From DUQX01 sp050948825 (GTDB lineage: Bacteria > Bacillota > Dethiobacteria > DTU022 > UBA8154), in contig JBMNEO010000003.1 of NCBI GenBank assembly GCA_050948825.1, forward strand, positions 62,001 to 126,000: a stretch of 64,000 nucleotides of DNA, written 5' to 3'. The notes below the pieces were generated by a model that saw nothing but the letters and a program-made list of their open reading frames with translations, did not search any database and was not told the DNA's origin. The position numbers and the translations under genes are program-made. Numbering within the stretch: the stretch's first letter is position 1; each line of letters starts with the position of its first letter. Positions 1 through 10,086 of this stretch are shown in pieces.

Positions 1-832
1 GCGGTGAAGGAAGATAGTTCACTACAGCGTCCAGTAGCGGCTGCACTCCCTTGTTGCGGTAGGAGGAACCGCAGAGCACGGGAACATAGCTCTTTTCTAT
101 CGTAGCAAACCGCAGGGCGTGATTGATTTCATCCACGCTGATTTCATGACCCTCCAAATATTTTTCCATAATATTTTCATCAACTTCTGCCAGCGTTTCC
201 AACAGCCTTTCCCTGTAGTGCTCCGCCAGGTCAAGCAGATCTTGGGGTATTTCAGTTTCATCGCTGCGGGTTCCAAGATCATCCAAATAGGTGATCGATT
301 TCATCCTAATCAAATCTATTATTCCTCTGAAATCCTCTTCTGCTCCTATTGGCAATTGGATGGGTATAACAGCGGCTTTAAGCTTGGCACGCAGCATGCG
401 CAGTGTATTGAAAAAATCAGCGCCGGATATATCCATCTTGTTGATATATGCCAGGCGGGGAACACTGTACCTGTCAGCCTGCCGCCAAACAGTTTCAGAC
501 TGTGGCTCAACCCCTTCCTTGGCACAAAAAATACCGATTGCACCATCAAGCACCCTGAGTGAACGTTCAACCTCTACAGTAAAGTCCACGTGTCCTGGTG
601 TATCTATAATATTAATCCATACCCCTTTCCAAAAGCAGGTAGTAGCAGCGGACGTGATAGTAATACCCCTTTCCTGTTCCTGCACCATCCAATCCATGGT
701 GGCAGCACCATCGTGCACTTCACCAAGCTTGTGCACCCTGCCCGTATAAAAAAGGATACGTTCTGTAGTGGTGGTCTTGCCACCGTCTATATGCGCAATT
801 ATACCAATGTTTCTTGTTTTAGCCAGATCCAT
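1..832 (-). CDS. fusA: Elongation factor G, N-terminal part (cut by window edge)
   Basis: Translational GTPase that drives ribosomal translocation. About 277 N-terminal residues are visible and the C-terminal domains lie before base 1. The start ATG (832..830) follows a GGAGGTGGG ribosome site, and the protein opens MDLAKTRNIGIIAHID. The P-loop reads AHIDGGKTTTTER, with Gly where most EF-G have Ala (AHIDAGKT). The switch and G-domain stretches RGITITSAAT, DTPGHVDF and NKMD are present. It is the last visible gene of the L7Ae-rpsL-rpsG-fusA unit, 49 bases after rpsG. Identification is secure; only the 3' end is missing. Confidence 0.97.
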   Translation of the reverse strand, partial: MDLAKTRNIGIIAHIDGGKTTTTERILFYTGRVHKLGEVHDGAATMDWMVQEQERGITITSAATTCFWKGVWINIIDTPGHVDFTVEVERSLRVLDGAIGIFCAKEGVEPQSETVWRQADRYSVPRLAYINKMDISGADFFNTLRMLRAKLKAAVIPIQLPIGAEEDFRGIIDLIRMKSITYLDDLGTRSDETEIPQDLLDLAEHYRERLLETLAEVDENIMEKYLEGHEISVDEINHALRFATIEKSYVPVLCGSSYRNKGVQPLLDAVVNYLPSP

Positions 833-881
833 ACTACCCACCTCCCTTCAGGGGTTAAATGTAAAAGCTAGATATACGTTT

Positions 882-1352
882 TTACCAGCGGTAATGTGCA
901 AAGGCTTTGTTACTTTCAGCCATTTTATGGGTATCTTCTTTCTTCTTGATTGTGTTGCCTGTATTGTTTGCGGTATCCATTAACTCGCCGGCAAGCCTCT
1001 GGGCCATGGTTTTTTCGCCCCGCGCCCTGCAGTTGTTTACCAACCACCTGATAGCCAGGATTAGTTTACGGTGTGCATTCACTTCTACCGGCACCTGATA
1101 AGTAGCGCCACCGACACGCCGGGGTTTAACCTCCAGGACCGGTGAAGCGTTGCGTACAGCAGTTTCAAATACTTCCAGGGGCTGTTTTCCCGTTTTCTCC
1201 CTGATAATTTCCATAGCATCGTAAAATATTGCCTGTGCGGTACCCTTTTTCCCATCGTACATTAGCTTATTAATAAATTTGCTGATAACTGCATTATTAT
1301 ACATGGGATCCGGGGATATTTCTCTCTTGGAAACAGGACCTTTTCTCGGCAA
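882..1352 (-). CDS. rpsG: 30S ribosomal protein S7
   Basis: 156-residue S7, which nucleates assembly of the 30S head by binding the 3' domain of 16S rRNA. The start is TTG at 1352..1350, giving MPRKGPVSKRE; an AGGAGGGG site lies five to seven bases upstream. Longer in-frame starts would overlap rpsL and add non-S7 sequence. The S7 core (RRVGGATYQVPVEV, ending AFAHYRW) and the length are normal for the family. It lies between rpsL and fusA in the standard str order. Confidence 0.97.
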   Translation of the reverse strand: MPRKGPVSKREISPDPMYNNAVISKFINKLMYDGKKGTAQAIFYDAMEIIREKTGKQPLEVFETAVRNASPVLEVKPRRVGGATYQVPVEVNAHRKLILAIRWLVNNCRARGEKTMAQRLAGELMDTANNTGNTIKKKEDTHKMAESNKAFAHYRW

Positions 1353-1380
1353 GCATACCCCTCCTCTCATGTTATTCTTT

Positions 1381-1755
1381 TTATGCTTTCGGCCTTTTTG
1401 ATCCGTATTTGGAACGCCCGCGTTTTCTATTGTCAACACCGGCAGCATCAAGTGCTCCCCTGATGAGGTGATACCTTACACCGGGCAGATCTTTTACACG
1501 ACCGCCCCTTACCAGAACTACTGAGTGTTCCTGCAGGTTATGGCCTATACCGGGAATATATGCAGTAACTTCAGTACCGTTGGTTAACCTTACACGAGCA
1601 ATTTTTCGCAAAGCAGAGTTAGGTTTTTTGGGCGTTGTAGTAGAAACTCTGGTACAGACCCCTCTCTTTTGCGGAGACCCCTCCAGCGCCGGTGAGTTAG
1701 ATTTTTTCATCACCTTTTTTCTATTGTGACGTACCAGTTGATTTAGGGTGGGCAC
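1381..1755 (-). CDS. rpsL: 30S ribosomal protein S12
   Basis: 124-residue S12, part of the decoding centre. The start is GTG at 1755, seven bases after AAAGGAGG. The conserved loop TTTPKKPNSALRK has Lys at the usual streptomycin-resistance position, so this is the wild-type (sensitive) form. The PGIGHNLQEHS and GVRYHLIRG stretches are typical. It is followed by rpsG after 28 bases. Confidence 0.98.
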   Translation of the reverse strand: MPTLNQLVRHNRKKVMKKSNSPALEGSPQKRGVCTRVSTTTPKKPNSALRKIARVRLTNGTEVTAYIPGIGHNLQEHSVVLVRGGRVKDLPGVRYHLIRGALDAAGVDNRKRGRSKYGSKRPKA

Positions 1756-1782
1756 CAGAACACCTCCTTTCTTAATGCAGCG

Positions 1783-2034
1783 TTATCTTTCAATAATTGC
1801 CGCCACAGCGGCACCAACTTTTATATTGCACGCTTTACCCAGCTCGGCCATGGTATCGACATTGTAAATCCGGATACCCTTTTCCCTGCACAATTGCACA
1901 ACAGGAGCAGTTACTCTTTCGTCAGCATCCCCGGCAATATATACAGTCAATGCTGAGCCGTTTTCCAGCGCTTTCATTGTTTGACGTGTGCCGGCAACAG
2001 AGACTCTTGCCTTTTTAATCTCATCCAGTGACAT
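1783..2034 (-). CDS. rplGB: L7Ae/L30e/S12e/Gadd45-family RNA-binding protein
   Basis: 83-residue protein of the small bacterial L7Ae family (YbxF/RplGB), whose members bind kink-turn RNA. It reads MSLDEIKKARVSVAGTRQTM, with the family pattern of a Gly-rich turn followed by LTVYIAGDAD and a late CREKGIRIY stretch. The start ATG follows AAGGAGGGGGGAG. The position between rpoC and rpsL is the usual one in Firmicutes. Its exact role in the ribosome is unsettled for the family. It is first in the unit driven by the promoter at 2103-2131. Confidence 0.9.
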   Translation of the reverse strand: MSLDEIKKARVSVAGTRQTMKALENGSALTVYIAGDADERVTAPVVQLCREKGIRIYNVDTMAELGKACNIKVGAAVAAIIER

Positions 2035-2102
2035 TATTTAAGATCTCCCCCCTCCTTATTACATTCATCGAAGGTTTTATCTTGAAAGAAACACACTCAG
2101 CT

Positions 2103-2131
2103 ATTTTAGCACCGCAAATAATAATTGTCAA
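2103..2131 (-). promoter_or_regulatory. Promoter for rplGB-rpsL-rpsG-fusA
   Basis: On the minus strand TTGACA (2131..2126) is followed by exactly 17 bases and TAAAAT (2108..2103). This is a near-perfect vegetative promoter lying between the rpoC stop and the L7Ae-like gene. It gives the str part of the cluster its own start in addition to any read-through from rpoBC. Confidence 0.85.
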
Positions 2132-2138
2132 TAATATT

Positions 2139-5100
2139 TTAGCCCGATTCGGCAGCATTTTCCAAGCTGATGGGCTTCTTATCAGAATCGATGGATACAC
2201 CTTTTTCTGGGATACTTCCTGTTTGGCTCCCGGTCCCTAACAGGGTGGGGAAAGCATCGTAATCCTCAAGCGTTGTATCCTCTGCCAGGTCACCTTCAGG
2301 CCTGCCTTTATTTTCTCCGTTAAGCTCCGGCTCTGAGGTCTCGTTTTCCATTTCTCCCTTTGGATTTATTACTTTAATGTTGCGGTAACGCGACATACCC
2401 GTTCCTGCAGGGATTAATTTCCCGATGATAACGTTCTCTTTCAAGCCCAAAAGCGGATCGACTTTCCCCTTTATGGAGGCATCCGTTAAGACCCTGGTAG
2501 TCTCCTGGAAAGAAGCCGCAGACAGGAAAGAATCGGTAGCTAGGGAGGCCTTCGTTATACCAAGAAGAACAGGACGCGCTACAGCCGGTTTACCCCCGTC
2601 CTCCATGATTTTTCGGTTTACTTCCTCCACGACAAAATTATCTTCCAGGCTGCCGGGGAGCAGGTCTGAATCTCCGGCGTCCTCTATTTTAACTTTTTTG
2701 AGCATCTGCCTGATAATAACCTCAATATGCTTATCGTTTATATCCACACCCTGCAGGCGGTATACTCTCTGTACCTCCTGGATCAGGTAAAGCTGGACGC
2801 CACGGATACCTTTTACTTTCAGGTAATCATGAGGGTTAATGGAGCCCTCCGTCAACTCCTCACCCGCTTCAATCTCTTCATCCTCTTTTACCTTCAAACG
2901 GGCGCCATACGGAACCTGGTAAGTTTTTACCTCCCCTTGAGGAGAGTAAATCCTAATTTCCCGTTTATTGCGAGCCTCCCTGAGTTCTACCCTGCCGGGA
3001 ATCTCGCTGATAAGCGACTGGCCTTTCGGTTTACGCGCCTCAAAAAGCTCCTCTACCCTGGGCAGACCCTGGGTAATATCGTCACCGGCCACACCTCCCG
3101 TATGAAAAGTGCGCATCGTGAGCTGAGTACCGGGTTCCCCAATAGATTGGGCAGCAATAATCCCTACTGACTCCCCTACATCTACCAGCTGCCCGGTAGC
3201 CAGATTGCGCCCGTAGCATTTAATACAAACCCCGTGACGGGACTTGCAGGTAATCACGGAACGAATGCTGACCTCTTCGATACCGGCATCGATAATCCTG
3301 GCTGCGTCGTCCTCGTCGATAAGCTTATCTTTCTCAACCAATATCTCCCCGGTTTCAGGGTGCAGAATATTCTCCAGGGCGTAACGCCCGATAATACGTT
3401 CAGCAAGGTCCTCAATAACATCATCGCCGTCTTTAAGTTCCTTTACTTTGACACCCTGCATAGTACCGCAATCCTGATCCCTGACAATAACATCCTGGAC
3501 TACGTCAACCAGCCGGCGTGTCAGGTAACCGGAATCCGCAGTTTTTAAAGCAGTATCCGCCAGTCCTTTTCGTGCCCCGTGGGTGGAGATAAAATACTCC
3601 AGCACGGTTAACCCTTCGCGGAAGTTGGCTTTAATCGGCACGTCGATAATTCTGCCTGTCGGATCAGCCATCAGTCCCCTGATACCGGCCAGCTGCGTTA
3701 TCTGGGACTCGTTACCGCGAGCTCCGGATTGGGACATCATATAAATTGGATTAAAACGATCAAATCCTTTCATCAAGGCGTTGGAAATAATGTCTTTGGA
3801 CTTATGCCAGATTTCTATGACCCGGTCATAACGCTCCTCCTCGGTAATAAATCCACGCCGATACTGCTTTTCAATTTCTTCAACCTGCTGTTCTGCTTTT
3901 AACAGGGTATCATTCTTTATTTCAGGGATTACGATATCGTCCATACCGATAGTAACCCCGGCCTTGGTAGCATAAGAAAAACCTAGCTTTTTTATTTTAT
4001 CAAGTATTTCAGTAGTTTTTGTGCTTCCGTACTTTCGGTAAGAAAGGGAAATTAGATGCACCATAAAGTTTTTCTTAATCGCCTCATTGGGCTGCAACTG
4101 GCGCAGAATTTCGGGCAGCCTGCTGATTGTTCCATTTACAGGCGATAAAATATATTCGTCGCGGACGGGTATTTTCATATCGGCATTGTTGATATAAGGA
4201 AAATCTTCAGGGAAAATATCATTAAAGATGAGTTTTCCGGGAGTAGTAATTAAATATTTCTTTCTCGGCCCATCTCCCATTTGTCCAAAATTAGATTTTT
4301 TGTAATTCGATATATTAACCAGGATGCGTGCTTGCAGCTCTACGGATCCGAGATGATAAGCCATAATCACCTCAGAGGGATCATTAAAGAACTTTCCTTC
4401 TCCTTTTGCACCCTCTTTTTCAAGCGTCAGATAATAGATCCCCAGCACCATATCCTGCGTGGGGATAGCTACCGGCCGGCCGTCTTTAGGGTTTAATAGA
4501 TTTCTCGCTGAAAGCATCAGGATCCGGGCTTCTGCCTGGGCCTCAGCGGAAAGAGGAACGTGTACGGCCATCTGATCGCCATCAAAGTCGGCATTATAGG
4601 CGCTGCATACCAGGGGATGAATCTGAATCGCCCTGCCCTCCACCAGCACCGGTTCAAACGCCTGAATACCCAGACGGTGCAGCGTTGGAGCCCTGTTTAA
4701 AAGAACGGGGTGATCCTTAATCACTTCTTCCAGAACATCCCATACCTCAGGGCGCACCTTTTCCGCCATTCTTTTGGCACTTTTAATGTTGTGAGCAAAA
4801 CCATCCTGTACCAGTTTGCGCATGACAAAAGGCTTAAAAAGCTCCAGAGCCATCTCCTTGGGAAGTCCGCACTGGTATAGCTTCAGCTCCGGACCTACCA
4901 CAATAACGGAACGGCCGGAGTAATCTACTCTTTTGCCCAAAAGGTTCTGGCGAAAACGCCCCTGCTTCCCCTTGAGCATATCACTTAATGATTTAAGCGG
5001 CCTGTTTCCGGGACCTGTTACAGGGCGGCCCCTCCTGCCGTTATCGATCAATGCGTCAACCGCTTCCTGCAACATACGTTTTTCGTTACGGACAATAATA

Positions 5101-5951
5101 TCGGGAGCCCCCAGATCCAGCAGCCTTTTCAGCCGGTTGTTGCGGTTAATAACCCGGCGGTATAGATCGTTTAAATCAGAGGTAGCAAAACGCCCCCCGT
5201 CAAGCTGGACCATAGGCCGCAGGTCCGGTGGAATAACAGGGATGACTTCCATAATCATCCAGGCAGGAGAATTTCCTGATTTTCTAAATGACTCCACGAC
5301 ATCCAGGCGCCTTGTAGCACGAATCTTTTTCTGTCCGCTGCTTGTCTTGACTTCGGTACGGAGCTCTTTGGCCATTGCATCCAGGTCGATTTCCTCCAGC
5401 AGTTTACTAATAGCCTCGGCCCCCATTTCTGCTTTGAAGCCTTTGCCCGCATTAAAGAGAGCATCATATTTCTCGCGGTACTCCCTGTACTCGGCCTCGG
5501 AAAGGAGTTGCTTTTTGCTGAGATAAGTCTCACCAGGATCGATAACTACATACGCAGCAAAGTAGAGAATCTTTTCCAGAGCGCGGGGAGACATATCCAG
5601 CAGTAACCCCATACGGCTGGGGATACCTTTAAAGTACCAGATATGGGAAACCGGGGCGGCCAGTTCAATATGACCCATTCTCTCGCGTCTGACTTTGGCC
5701 CTGGTTACCTCCACGCCGCAGCGATCACAAACAATCCCTTTATAGCGGACACGCTTGTATTTCCCGCAGTGGCATTCCCAGTCTTTTTGTGGACCAAATA
5801 TTTTCTCGCAGAAAAGACCTTCCCTTTCAGGTTTAAGAGTACGGTAATTAATGGTCTCCGGTTTCTTTACCTCTCCACGGGACCATGCCCTGATTTGTTC
5901 AGGTGATGCAAGGCTGATTTGTAAAGCGTCAAAATTGTTGACATCCAACAA
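2139..5951 (-). CDS. rpoC: DNA-directed RNA polymerase beta' subunit
   Basis: 1270-residue catalytic subunit. The N-terminal zinc site is CxC..CxxC at residues 60, 62, 75 and 78. The active-site motif NADFDGDQM lies at about residues 453-461 and holds the three Mg-binding Asp. The start is TTG (5951) or the adjacent TTG (5948), both after AAGGGGG. After the usual conserved end (YRNIKVINPKG) there is a roughly 75-residue acidic, low-complexity tail rich in Glu, Asp, Ser and Gly. It is 36 bases downstream of rpoB and co-transcribed with it. Confidence 0.98.
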   Translation of the reverse strand: MLDVNNFDALQISLASPEQIRAWSRGEVKKPETINYRTLKPEREGLFCEKIFGPQKDWECHCGKYKRVRYKGIVCDRCGVEVTRAKVRRERMGHIELAAPVSHIWYFKGIPSRMGLLLDMSPRALEKILYFAAYVVIDPGETYLSKKQLLSEAEYREYREKYDALFNAGKGFKAEMGAEAISKLLEEIDLDAMAKELRTEVKTSSGQKKIRATRRLDVVESFRKSGNSPAWMIMEVIPVIPPDLRPMVQLDGGRFATSDLNDLYRRVINRNNRLKRLLDLGAPDIIVRNEKRMLQEAVDALIDNGRRGRPVTGPGNRPLKSLSDMLKGKQGRFRQNLLGKRVDYSGRSVIVVGPELKLYQCGLPKEMALELFKPFVMRKLVQDGFAHNIKSAKRMAEKVRPEVWDVLEEVIKDHPVLLNRAPTLHRLGIQAFEPVLVEGRAIQIHPLVCSAYNADFDGDQMAVHVPLSAEAQAEARILMLSARNLLNPKDGRPVAIPTQDMVLGIYYLTLEKEGAKGEGKFFNDPSEVIMAYHLGSVELQARILVNISNYKKSNFGQMGDGPRKKYLITTPGKLIFNDIFPEDFPYINNADMKIPVRDEYILSPVNGTISRLPEILRQLQPNEAIKKNFMVHLISLSYRKYGSTKTTEILDKIKKLGFSYATKAGVTIGMDDIVIPEIKNDTLLKAEQQVEEIEKQYRRGFITEEERYDRVIEIWHKSKDIISNALMKGFDRFNPIYMMSQSGARGNESQITQLAGIRGLMADPTGRIIDVPIKANFREGLTVLEYFISTHGARKGLADTALKTADSGYLTRRLVDVVQDVIVRDQDCGTMQGVKVKELKDGDDVIEDLAERIIGRYALENILHPETGEILVEKDKLIDEDDAARIIDAGIEEVSIRSVITCKSRHGVCIKCYGRNLATGQLVDVGESVGIIAAQSIGEPGTQLTMRTFHTGGVAGDDITQGLPRVEELFEARKPKGQSLISEIPGRVELREARNKREIRIYSPQGEVKTYQVPYGARLKVKEDEEIEAGEELTEGSINPHDYLKVKGIRGVQLYLIQEVQRVYRLQGVDINDKHIEVIIRQMLKKVKIEDAGDSDLLPGSLEDNFVVEEVNRKIMEDGGKPAVARPVLLGITKASLATDSFLSAASFQETTRVLTDASIKGKVDPLLGLKENVIIGKLIPAGTGMSRYRNIKVINPKGEMENETSEPELNGENKGRPEGDLAEDTTLEDYDAFPTLLGTGSQTGSIPEKGVSIDSDKKPISLENAAESG

Positions 5952-5987
5952 GGACTATTTCCCCCTTTTCGAAATAATTGTTGGTGT

Positions 5988-8900
5988 CTAAAACAAGTCT
6001 TCCTCTTCTTCGTCTTCTTCATCAATACCCAGATAGCTACGGACTTTTGATGATTTTTTTCCGTTTCTCCTACCTGTACTTTCCGCCGACTCTTCATCAA
6101 CCGCTTCCTCTAAATCGTCCGTATCATCGTTGTCGGCTTCTTGATCAGCATCAAAATCAATTTCATCTTCTATTTCAATCCCCACATCCTCAAGTTCGTC
6201 ATCATCAAGATACTCTGGCTCTTCTTCAGGTTGTTCCTTCCGTAAAATCCCATCTCCGTCTGTTTCCAGGCCTTCAATATTAACATCAAGAAGATATTCT
6301 CCATCCTCATCGTCTTCACGAATAGATACTTCGCCAGCCTCTTCACTCAATACTTTTACATTTAAACCCAAACTCTGCAGTTCTTTAACGAGAACCTTAA
6401 AGGATTCGGGAACACCGGGTTCGGGAATATTGTCTCCTTTTACAATAGCCTCATATGTCTTTACACGCCCAACTACGTCGTCGGATTTTACAGTGAGTAT
6501 TTCCTGCAGGGTATAGGAGGCCCCATAGGCCTCCAGTGCCCAGACTTCCATTTCACCGAACCGCTGACCGCCGAATTGAGCTTTTCCTCCCAGCGGCTGT
6601 TGCGTGACAAGGGAATAAGGGCCTGTTGAGCGGGCATGAATTTTATCGTCTACCAGGTGAGCCAGTTTCAACATATAAATATAACCGACAGAGATAACGC
6701 TATCAAAGGGTTCACCTGTCCGGCCGTCCCTTAAAACGGTTTTTCCATTAGTCGGCAAATCAGCTTCTACAAAACCGTTAAATATATCCTCTTCATTTGC
6801 CCCGTCAAACACCGGGGAAGCGATATGCAAACCAAGGACTTTTGCCGCCCACCCCAGGTGAGCCTCCAGTACCTGTCCGACATTCATCCGCGAGGGCACT
6901 CCGAGAGGATTCAGGACGATCTCTACCGGAGTGCCATCGGGAAGGAAAGGCATATCTTCTTCGGGAAGAATGCGTGCGACAACTCCCTTATTCCCATGGC
7001 GGCCGGCCATTTTATCACCCTCGGAAATTTTTCTTTTTTGAGCTATATAAACCCTTACCAGCTGGTTCACACCAGGAGACAGTTCATCGCCGGCATCGCG
7101 CGAGAATACTTTAACATCCACGATCATACCGGATTCTCCGTGGGGCACCCTCAATGATGTATCCCGCACCTCGCGGGCCTTTTCACCAAAAATAGCCCGG
7201 AGCAGCCTTTCCTCTGCTGTAAGCTCCGTTTCACCTTTGGGGGTTACCTTACCTACCAGGATATCACCGGAACGGACTTCAGCGCCAACCCTGATAATAC
7301 CCCTTTCGTCAAGATCCTTCAATGCCTCTTCCCCGACATTGGGTATATCCCGGGTAATCTCTTCAGGGCCTAATTTGGTATCTCTGGCCTCAGCTTCATA
7401 TTCTTCAATGTGAATAGAAGTAAAGATATCCTGTTTAACGAGTTTTTCACTGAGCAAAATAGCATCTTCGTAGTTGTAACCTTCCCAGGGCATAAAAGCA
7501 ACAAGGATATTATGGCCAAGCGCTAATTCGCCTTGATCGGTACTCGGGCCGTCAGCGATTACCTCACCTTTAACCACTGACTGACCTTTTTTAACTATCG
7601 GCTTTTGATTCATACAGGTTCCCTGGTTTGAGCGTTTAAACTTCTGCAGCTTATAAATATCACAACCCCTGTGCTTATGATATAGCGCTGCTTTTTCAGG
7701 AAACGCCTCTCTTGTCCTGCCATCGATGATGCGATTCTGGCTATCCGTTTGATCGCTGCGTTTGACAATAATCTCCGTGCTCGAAACGTAAACAACCTCG
7801 CCGGAATCCTGGGCTATAACCATAACACCGGAATCGAGGGCTGTCTTATATTCCATCCCGGTACCGATCAGCGGTGCTTCTGTCCGGATCAACGGAACAG
7901 CCTGCCGCTGCATGTTTGAACCCATCAAAGCCCTGTTAGCATCATCGTTCTCCAGGAAAGGAATTAATGCAGTAGCCACACTGACGAGCTGCTTGGGTGA
8001 AACGTCCATATAATCGACATCGGATGGAGGCACCAAAAGCGTATCCTTCTGGTAACGGCTGGTCACCCGGTTGCTGAGAAAATGTCCTTCCTCATCGAGA
8101 GGCGCATTAGCCTGGGCGATAATATACTCATCCTCGTCATCAGCAGTTAGATAAACCACTTCATCGGTAACAACTACTTTTTCTTTGTCTACCCTGCGGT
8201 AAGGGGTTTCGATAAAACCAAAATCATTAATCCGGGCATAGGTGCTAAGAGAACCAATAAGTCCGATATTGGGCCCCTCAGGGGTTTCGATCGGGCACAT
8301 TCTGCCGTAGTGAGAATGGTGAACATCGCGGACCTCGAAACCGGCACGCTCGCGGCTAAGCCCTCCCGGTCCCAGGGCGCTGAGCCGGCGTTTGTGAGTA
8401 AGCTCAGCAAGCGGGTTGGTCTGATCCATGAATTGCGAAAGCTGGCTGCTGCCGAAAAATTCTTTGATCGAGGCAATAACCGGCCTGATATTAATCAGGG
8501 CTTGTGGCGTTACCGCCTCAACATCCTGGATAGTCATCCTTTCGCGCACCACACGCTCCATACGCGAAAGACCGATGCGAAACTGGTTCTGGAGAAGTTC
8601 TCCAACGCTGCGCAGCCGCCTGTTACCCAGGTGATCGATATCATCAATATTACCAAGACCATCAATAAGGTTTAAAAGATACCCCACAGTAGCTACAATA
8701 TCATCTCTGGCCAGCTGTTTAATCTGCAACGCGATATCACTATTGCTAATAACTGTACAGATTTTACCCTCTTGATTATGGACCTTTACCCTGTTTATTC
8801 GTCGCTCTTTAATCTGTTTAAAAAGGGCTTCATCAATTATATCTCCTGCCGAAGCAAGTATTTCACCGCTATCGGGATCAGTTAAATCCTCGGCCAAAAT

Positions 8901-9755
8901 ATTGTGCATTAACCTTCCTCTTAAAGCAAGCTTTTTATTGATCTTATAACGCCCAACTCTGGCAAAATCATAGCGCCTGGAATCGAAAAAGAGTGACTCA
9001 AAAAGATTGCGGGCATTTTCTACATTCAAAGGTTCCCCCGGCCTGAGACGCTTGTAAATTTCCAGCAAACCATCATCCTGGGAATCTGTATGATCTTTCT
9101 CCAGCGTATTTAAAATACGCACATCCCCATCGTACAGCTCCATAACTTCGTTAACTGTACCATATCCTATAGCGCGTAAAAGAACAGTGACCGGAATTTT
9201 ACGGGTGCGATCGACTTTTACCCAGATAACATCGTTGGCATCTGCTTCAAACTCCAACCACGCTCCCCTGTTGGGTATAATAGTACCGGAAAAAAGGTTT
9301 TTCCCGTTAAAAAGCTCACTTTTAAAATAGACGCCCGGCGAACGCACCAACTGGCTGACAATTACTCGCTCAGCTCCGTTGATAATAAAAGTACCGTTAT
9401 TGGTCATTAGGGGGAAATCCCCCATAAAAACCTCCTGTTCCTTCACCTCGCCGGTTTCGCGGTTTACCAGTCTGATGCGAACTTTTAAAGGAACCGCATA
9501 ATTAGCATCCCTTTCCTTGCATTCTTCTACAGAATATTTGGGCTCCCCAAGGGAATAATCAATAAATTCCAGCACAAGATTTTGAGTAAAATCTTTGATA
9601 GGAGAGACATCTAGAAAAACCTCGCGTAATCCCTCTTCCAGGAACCAACGATACGAGCTTTTCTGAATCTCAATCAGATCAGGAAGGTCTAAAATTTCAT
9701 TAATGCGGGTATAAGTTCTCCTTCTCCTTTTCCCCGCTTCGACCTCCTTAAACAT
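5988..9755 (-). CDS. rpoB: DNA-directed RNA polymerase beta subunit with long acidic tail
   Basis: 1255-residue core subunit. The start chosen is ATG 9755..9753 (MFKEVEAGKRRRR), preceded by a GGGGGAG site; 20 further residues are open upstream but look unlike RpoB. The rifampicin-binding region reads SSQLSQFMDQTNPLAELTHK and SALGPGGLSRERAG, a sensitive-type sequence. The C-terminal LGGKAQFGGQRFGEMEVWAL stretch is normal. The protein then carries about 95 extra residues, dominated by Glu and Asp with a short basic patch (GRRNGKKSSK), ending EEDEEEEDLF. Clostridial RpoB usually ends soon after LNVKVLSE, so this tail is an extension. Confidence 0.98.
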   Translation of the reverse strand: MFKEVEAGKRRRRTYTRINEILDLPDLIEIQKSSYRWFLEEGLREVFLDVSPIKDFTQNLVLEFIDYSLGEPKYSVEECKERDANYAVPLKVRIRLVNRETGEVKEQEVFMGDFPLMTNNGTFIINGAERVIVSQLVRSPGVYFKSELFNGKNLFSGTIIPNRGAWLEFEADANDVIWVKVDRTRKIPVTVLLRAIGYGTVNEVMELYDGDVRILNTLEKDHTDSQDDGLLEIYKRLRPGEPLNVENARNLFESLFFDSRRYDFARVGRYKINKKLALRGRLMHNILAEDLTDPDSGEILASAGDIIDEALFKQIKERRINRVKVHNQEGKICTVISNSDIALQIKQLARDDIVATVGYLLNLIDGLGNIDDIDHLGNRRLRSVGELLQNQFRIGLSRMERVVRERMTIQDVEAVTPQALINIRPVIASIKEFFGSSQLSQFMDQTNPLAELTHKRRLSALGPGGLSRERAGFEVRDVHHSHYGRMCPIETPEGPNIGLIGSLSTYARINDFGFIETPYRRVDKEKVVVTDEVVYLTADDEDEYIIAQANAPLDEEGHFLSNRVTSRYQKDTLLVPPSDVDYMDVSPKQLVSVATALIPFLENDDANRALMGSNMQRQAVPLIRTEAPLIGTGMEYKTALDSGVMVIAQDSGEVVYVSSTEIIVKRSDQTDSQNRIIDGRTREAFPEKAALYHKHRGCDIYKLQKFKRSNQGTCMNQKPIVKKGQSVVKGEVIADGPSTDQGELALGHNILVAFMPWEGYNYEDAILLSEKLVKQDIFTSIHIEEYEAEARDTKLGPEEITRDIPNVGEEALKDLDERGIIRVGAEVRSGDILVGKVTPKGETELTAEERLLRAIFGEKAREVRDTSLRVPHGESGMIVDVKVFSRDAGDELSPGVNQLVRVYIAQKRKISEGDKMAGRHGNKGVVARILPEEDMPFLPDGTPVEIVLNPLGVPSRMNVGQVLEAHLGWAAKVLGLHIASPVFDGANEEDIFNGFVEADLPTNGKTVLRDGRTGEPFDSVISVGYIYMLKLAHLVDDKIHARSTGPYSLVTQQPLGGKAQFGGQRFGEMEVWALEAYGASYTLQEILTVKSDDVVGRVKTYEAIVKGDNIPEPGVPESFKVLVKELQSLGLNVKVLSEEAGEVSIREDDEDGEYLLDVNIEGLETDGDGILRKEQPEEEPEYLDDDELEDVGIEIEDEIDFDADQEADNDDTDDLEEAVDEESAESTGRRNGKKSSKVRSYLGIDEEDEEEEDLF

Positions 9756-10021
9756 AAAAAAATCACTCCCCCGGTTTTTTTTAATTAATAATCGGGAACA
9801 TATTATAAAAATCAATATTAATGATACAATGTAATATAATAAAAGTAGGTGAATAGATTATTCCTGGAAATGAAAAAAATGAATGCCGCATTTACCTAGT
9901 TTTAACTTAAAAACAAGGAATTATACATACGCAACCGCGGCATCGCTACATTTCCTTGGAAATATACACCTGACTATAAATTAAAACAGGTTATTTCTGG
10001 GTTATGTTTAGGCATTTTCTA
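9756..10021. other. AT-rich leader of rpoB
   Basis: No gene is seen here. The stretch is the untranslated leader between the proposed rpoB promoter (10022-10050) and the rpoB start. It is very AT-rich and holds a small palindrome, ATTTCCTTGGAAAT, near 9951-9964. I see no recognisable riboswitch. Confidence 0.5.
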
Positions 10022-10050
10022 ATAGTATCATATCCAGGCTTCCTAGTCAA
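10022..10050 (-). promoter_or_regulatory. Likely promoter for rpoBC
   Basis: TTGACT (10050..10045), a 17-base spacer, then TACTAT (10027..10022) on the minus strand. It sits just downstream of the rplL terminator hairpin, as expected for a separate rpoBC start. The -10 is only a fair match. Confidence 0.45.
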
Positions 10051-10086
10051 GGCCCAAATTTATTTTTTTATTCTTGTACAAAATAA

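Noticed and set aside
4933..5526. 197-codon plus-strand frame opposite rpoC
   Set aside because: Antisense shadow of a highly conserved gene, with no promoter or ribosome site.
9756..9815. Twenty extra in-frame residues before rpoB
   Set aside because: Hydrophobic and Lys/Arg-poor stretch unlike RpoB; the downstream ATG has the ribosome site.
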